Positions 60,857 through 64,000 of a stretch of 64,000 bases of DNA are shown here, in pieces. Every line of letters starts with the position of its first letter. Position 1 is the first letter of the stretch. Location of the stretch: assembly GCA_965197675.1 (NCBI GenBank), contig OZ240221.1, positions 1,674,001 through 1,738,000 of the forward strand. Direction: 5' to 3'. The notes below the pieces were generated by a model, which saw only the letters and a list, made by a program, of their open reading frames with translations, did no database searches and was not told the DNA's origin. This stretch comes from G965197675 sp965197675. GTDB lineage: Bacteria; Chloroflexota; Dehalococcoidia; Plut-88900. The position numbers were made by a program, and so were the translations under genes.

Positions 60857-63043
60857 CTATTCGATCTTTTCAAGAGGTGCGTAGCTCAGCAGCAGCCGTT
60901 TTATGCCGACGCTTCCTTTGAAGGCCACGGTAACCTCATGGTCTCCGTTGGCGGACTTGCAGGACACGACTATTCCATCTCCGAATACGGAGTGTCGCAC
61001 CTGATCGCCGTCCCTCAACCCAGAGTCCTTCTCCTCCGGCTTGGCGGGCGTGGACCACCACAGGTCTGAAGGACTCGATTGTACTCCTTGGGGCAGGCTC
61101 GAGACGCTGGCTGTGAGATGCTCTGGGATGGCCTGCAGAAACCTTGACGGTGCGTTGACGGTGCTGCTTCCCATCAATCTTCTTCGGAAGGCTCTAACCA
61201 GGTATAGACGCTCCATGGCCCTGGTCATCCCCACGTAGGCTAGTCGCCGCTCCTCCTCCATCTTTCCAGGGTCATCAAAGGACCTCATGTGGGGTAGAAT
61301 ACCCTCTTCCATACCCACTATGAATACCACGGGAAACTCCAAACCCTTGGCTTGGTGAAGGGTTATAAGAGTCACAGCGTCGGCTCTCTGCTCTAGCTCA
61401 TCAACGTCTGACACCAGGGCCACGCCCTCCAAAAGGGTAGCCAGGCCCTCTTCGGGAGGCAGGTCTCGGTATTCTCCAGCAACGCCGCGTAGCTCCAGGA
61501 TATTCTCCCATCTTTCTTCACCATCCTCGTTGCCGTCCAGCAGATATCTTTGATAGCCAGTAGTTTGTACTACTGCGTTGACTAGCCTCACCACGTCCAA
61601 GTCTTCCACCTGGTCTATCAGGCCATTGAGCAAGTCCAGGAAGTTGGTGAGGGAGCGGGTCGTGCGTGCAGTAAAGGGATGCTTCTCAGTCGAGCTTTCT
61701 CGCCCATCGGTGGCTATCATTTGGAGGGCGGTGTACATGGGCACGTCCAGCTCTTGCGCCCATCGGGTAAGCTCGTCGATGGTGCGCTGGCCTATTCCCC
61801 TAGTCGGCACGTTTATGACCCGCATTAGGCTCACCGAGTCGTATGGATTGTGAATCAGGCGCAGATAGGCGATGATGTCTTTCACTTCTCGTCTTTGGTA
61901 GAATCTCGTCCCACCAACCAACCGATATTGAATCCCGTATCTGAGGAACGCCTCTTCAATGACCCGTGACTGGGCATTGGTGCGGTACATCACAGCGAAA
62001 TCGCCTCTCTTATATTCATGGGACCTGATCAGCCCTTCTATCTCTCGAGCCACCACTTGGGCTTCTTCCTGCTCGGTGTAGGCCTCGGTCATGGAAATGG
62101 GGCTTCCCGACTCGTTCTGAGTCCACAGGTTCTTCTCTTTGCGCTGCTGGTTGGTGGAGATAACGTGATGAGCCCCTTCCAGTATGGTCTGCGTGGAGCG
62201 GTAGTTCTGCTCCAGAAAAACCACTTTGGCATCAGAATAGTCCCTCTCGAAATTCATGATGTTGCGGATATCGGCGTATCTCCAGGAATAGATGGATTGG
62301 TCTGGATCACCTACCACACAGATGTTTCGATACCCACTAGCCAGCAGCTTGGCCAGGGTGTATTGGGCAATGTTGGTATCCTGAAACTCGTCGATTAACA
62401 CGTGGACGTAGCGGGACGTGTATTTCTCCAGTGTTTCGCGATTTTTCTGAAGCAGCTGTACCGTCTTCAGAAGGAGGTCGTCGAAGTCGACCCCGTTGTT
62501 GTCCTGTAGCCGTACCTGATACCTCTGGTAAATGCGGTGCACGACCTCGTCAAAGTAGCTCTGGGTGTGTCGAGTGTGCTCTTCTACTCCAATGAGCTGG
62601 CTCTTGGCGGCCGAGATCGACGATAGGATGCTTCTAGGCGAGAAGCTCTTGGGGTCTACCCCCAACTCTTGCATGACCCTCTTTATAATGCTTATCTGAT
62701 CGTCATCGTCAAAGATGACAAGGTTCCTGTCTAGTCCCACAGACTCGCCGTCGATTCTGAGTATCTTGGCGCATATGGCGTGAAAGGTGCCTAGCGCTAT
62801 GCTTTCGACCGTCTGTCCCACCAGCTGGTACAGGCGCTCTTTCATCTCCCTGGCAGCCTTGTTGGTGAAGGTCACGGCCATGATTCTGTGGGGAGCCACC
62901 CCGCACACCTTGATGAGATATGCTACTCGATGAGTAATGACTCGGGTCTTGCCGCTTCCGGGGCCGGCCAGGATGAGCAGAGGGCCTTGGACGGTCTCTA
63001 CCGCCTCTCGTTGGGCCGGATTGAGGTTTTCGAGAATCTCCAT
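60857..63043 (-). CDS. pcrA: PcrA/UvrD-type superfamily 1 DNA helicase
   Basis: A 728-residue 3'-5' DNA helicase. It has NPAQREAVETVQGPLLILAGPGSGKTRVITHR (Q motif and Walker A), VLIDEFQDTNIAQY (Walker B), NICVVGDPDQSIYSWRYADIRN (motif III), VFLEQNYRSTQTIL (motif IV), VTLITLHQAKGLEFPVVFIVGMEEGILPH (motif V) and EERRLAYVGMTRAMERLYLV (motif VI). The C-terminal domain GDQVRHSVFGDGIVVSCKSANGDHEVTVAF is the PcrA-type tail that binds RNA polymerase in other bacteria. It acts in excision repair and removal of recombination intermediates. It is monocistronic. Confidence 0.96.
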   Translation of the reverse strand: MEILENLNPAQREAVETVQGPLLILAGPGSGKTRVITHRVAYLIKVCGVAPHRIMAVTFTNKAAREMKERLYQLVGQTVESIALGTFHAICAKILRIDGESVGLDRNLVIFDDDDQISIIKRVMQELGVDPKSFSPRSILSSISAAKSQLIGVEEHTRHTQSYFDEVVHRIYQRYQVRLQDNNGVDFDDLLLKTVQLLQKNRETLEKYTSRYVHVLIDEFQDTNIAQYTLAKLLASGYRNICVVGDPDQSIYSWRYADIRNIMNFERDYSDAKVVFLEQNYRSTQTILEGAHHVISTNQQRKEKNLWTQNESGSPISMTEAYTEQEEAQVVAREIEGLIRSHEYKRGDFAVMYRTNAQSRVIEEAFLRYGIQYRLVGGTRFYQRREVKDIIAYLRLIHNPYDSVSLMRVINVPTRGIGQRTIDELTRWAQELDVPMYTALQMIATDGRESSTEKHPFTARTTRSLTNFLDLLNGLIDQVEDLDVVRLVNAVVQTTGYQRYLLDGNEDGEERWENILELRGVAGEYRDLPPEEGLATLLEGVALVSDVDELEQRADAVTLITLHQAKGLEFPVVFIVGMEEGILPHMRSFDDPGKMEEERRLAYVGMTRAMERLYLVRAFRRRLMGSSTVNAPSRFLQAIPEHLTASVSSLPQGVQSSPSDLWWSTPAKPEEKDSGLRDGDQVRHSVFGDGIVVSCKSANGDHEVTVAFKGSVGIKRLLLSYAPLEKIE

Positions 63044-63183
63044 ACTACTATCTTAAAGGATTATAGCAGTCGGTTGTCTGCCACTATCTAGCTGGAGGGG
63101 ACGAATCGAGATCTGAGTGGGCGAGGAAAGGACTATGGAATGTGTGCGACCGCCGTATTTGGCGGTGATTGCGTAAGACTGGG

Positions 63184-64000
63184 TTAAGCGGCTTGCTCGA
63201 AGATGGCGGCCACGCCCTGTCCTCCGGCTACACACATGGTCTCCAGCCCATATTTGGACTGGCGGCGCCTCATCTCGTGGAGCATTGTGGCCAGTATTCG
63301 AGCCCCCGTGGCAGCGATGGGATGACCTAGTGAGATTCCGGATCCGTTGACGTTAACGATGTCCTCATCAGGGAGACGCCACTCTCGGAGCACCGACAAT
63401 ACTTGAGAGGCAAAGGCTTCGTTAAGCTCGATGAGATCGATATCCTTCCAAGATAACCCTGTCTTATCGAATAGCTTTTTGACTGCAGGCACGGGCCCTA
63501 TGCCCATATATGCTGGATGAACCCCGGCAGCAGCCCATCCTCTCAAGAAGCCCATCGGCTTGAGCCCCAGCTCATCCAACTTTTCGGCGGCCACTACTAG
63601 ACAGACGGCGGCGGCATCGTTTTGGCTGCTAGCGTTGCCTGCCGTTACTGTTCCCTTCGGCATCACAGGCGGTAGCTTTGCCAGTTGCGCCATAGAGGTG
63701 TCTGCACGGGGCCCTTCGTCCGTATCGAATATGACCGGATCACCCCTTCTCTGGGGAACTTCTACAGAGACAATCTCCTCTTTGAATTTATCGGCTTCTT
63801 GAGCCGCTATGGCCCTCTGGTGACTGCGAAGTGCGTATTGGTCCTGTTCCTCTCGGGAGATCTCGTACTTCTGGGCTACGTTCTCCGCTGTTTCTATTAC
63901 CCCGGAGATATATCCAAATCTCTCCTCTGGCGAGACCCTCTCTCGCCCCCTTACCAACCGATCATGAAGGGTGAGAGAACCGAACCGTCCACCCCAGCGG
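63184..64000 (-). CDS. Acetyl-CoA acetyltransferase (thiolase), cut by window end
   Basis: At least 271 C-terminal residues of a thiolase; the frame stays open to the last base, so the N-terminus with the first catalytic cysteine lies outside. Visible features are RFGYISGVIETAENVAQKYEISREEQDQYAL, GTVTAGNASSQNDAAAVCLVVAAEKL, NEAFASQVLSVL, NVNGSGISLGHPIAATGARI with the catalytic histidine, and CVAGGQGVAAIFEQA with the final glycine loop; the cysteine of the usual CIGGGQG motif is present. It belongs to the classical FadA/AtoB type, different from the SCP-x-like thiolase at the window start. Its role is beta-oxidation or acetoacetyl-CoA turnover. Confidence 0.93.
   Translation of the reverse strand, partial: RWGGRFGSLTLHDRLVRGRERVSPEERFGYISGVIETAENVAQKYEISREEQDQYALRSHQRAIAAQEADKFKEEIVSVEVPQRRGDPVIFDTDEGPRADTSMAQLAKLPPVMPKGTVTAGNASSQNDAAAVCLVVAAEKLDELGLKPMGFLRGWAAAGVHPAYMGIGPVPAVKKLFDKTGLSWKDIDLIELNEAFASQVLSVLREWRLPDEDIVNVNGSGISLGHPIAATGARILATMLHEMRRRQSKYGLETMCVAGGQGVAAIFEQAA

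Noticed and set aside
1..64000. CRISPR arrays, rRNA genes and prophage
   Set aside because: No regularly spaced direct repeats, no rRNA-like sequence and no phage structural genes were seen.

Overview
The window (about 54% GC by eye) reads as chromosomal DNA of a Chloroflexota bacterium, most likely of the SAR202/Dehalococcoidia type. This is inferred from gene content: five COG2159 amidohydrolases, three luciferase-like flavin oxidoreductases, thiolases, MFS carriers, several short-chain dehydrogenases, a lipoprotein serpin and Thr/Pro-rich lipoprotein linkers. No ribosomal or other marker gene is present to prove it.

Layout. 1-3.9 kb: end of a thiolase with its zinc-ribbon/OB-fold partner, a decayed GNAT acetyltransferase, a TreT-like trehalose synthase, tRNA-Gly(TCC) and a DUF1989 protein. 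4-18 kb: amidohydrolases next to PotD-like binding lipoproteins (one binding protein broken by a deletion), a lone hydantoinase B, a serpin, an MFS carrier and a phosphotriesterase-like enzyme. 18-28 kb: Ca2+/cation antiporter, CBS protein, acyl-CoA desaturase, FAD oxidoreductase with an orphan LivG/LivF pair, YcaQ-like glycosylase, a multiply broken lipoprotein/peptidase pseudogene and the first flavin oxidoreductase. 28-38 kb: aldo/keto reductase, a thiol-dioxygenase-like cupin followed by a four-domain rhodanese, a DsbA-like gene with an in-frame TGA exactly at the active-site cysteine and a possible SECIS hairpin, amidase, O-methyltransferase, ThDP enzyme and VOC protein. 38-54 kb: second flavin oxidoreductase, an Ldh-family protein without its catalytic histidines, MFS, SDRs, a SelA-like PLP protein, a polyamine-type ABC transporter without a binding protein, third flavin oxidoreductase, and a tandem amidohydrolase pair. 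54-64 kb: MOSC and TIGR03086 proteins, an AceE-like dehydrogenase, a complete IS1595-type transposon, PcrA helicase and the start of another thiolase.

The strongest discovery candidate is the transposon at 57416-60654. It has 22-bp perfect terminal inverted repeats, an 8-bp target duplication, a DDE transposase and three passenger genes in one translationally coupled operon: a 38-codon wing-like peptide, a DNA methyltransferase fused to a PD-(D/E)xK nuclease, and a two-helix SLATT-like membrane protein. This looks like a compact mobile restriction/abortive-infection cassette. It sits 48 bp upstream of the likely aceE start, in the same orientation. The second candidate is the putative selenocysteine DsbA protein fused to an inactivated MTES_1575-type nuclease domain.

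The region is also rich in decay. There are pseudogenes or remnants of a GNAT protein, a glycosyltransferase, a binding protein, a lipoprotein peptidase and an SDR. At least two families of dispersed intergenic repeats occur at about 11.3, 28.5, 32.3 and 39.1-39.6 kb. Most catabolic genes stand alone or in pairs with their own strong hairpin terminators, which fits gradual gene accretion more than long operons.
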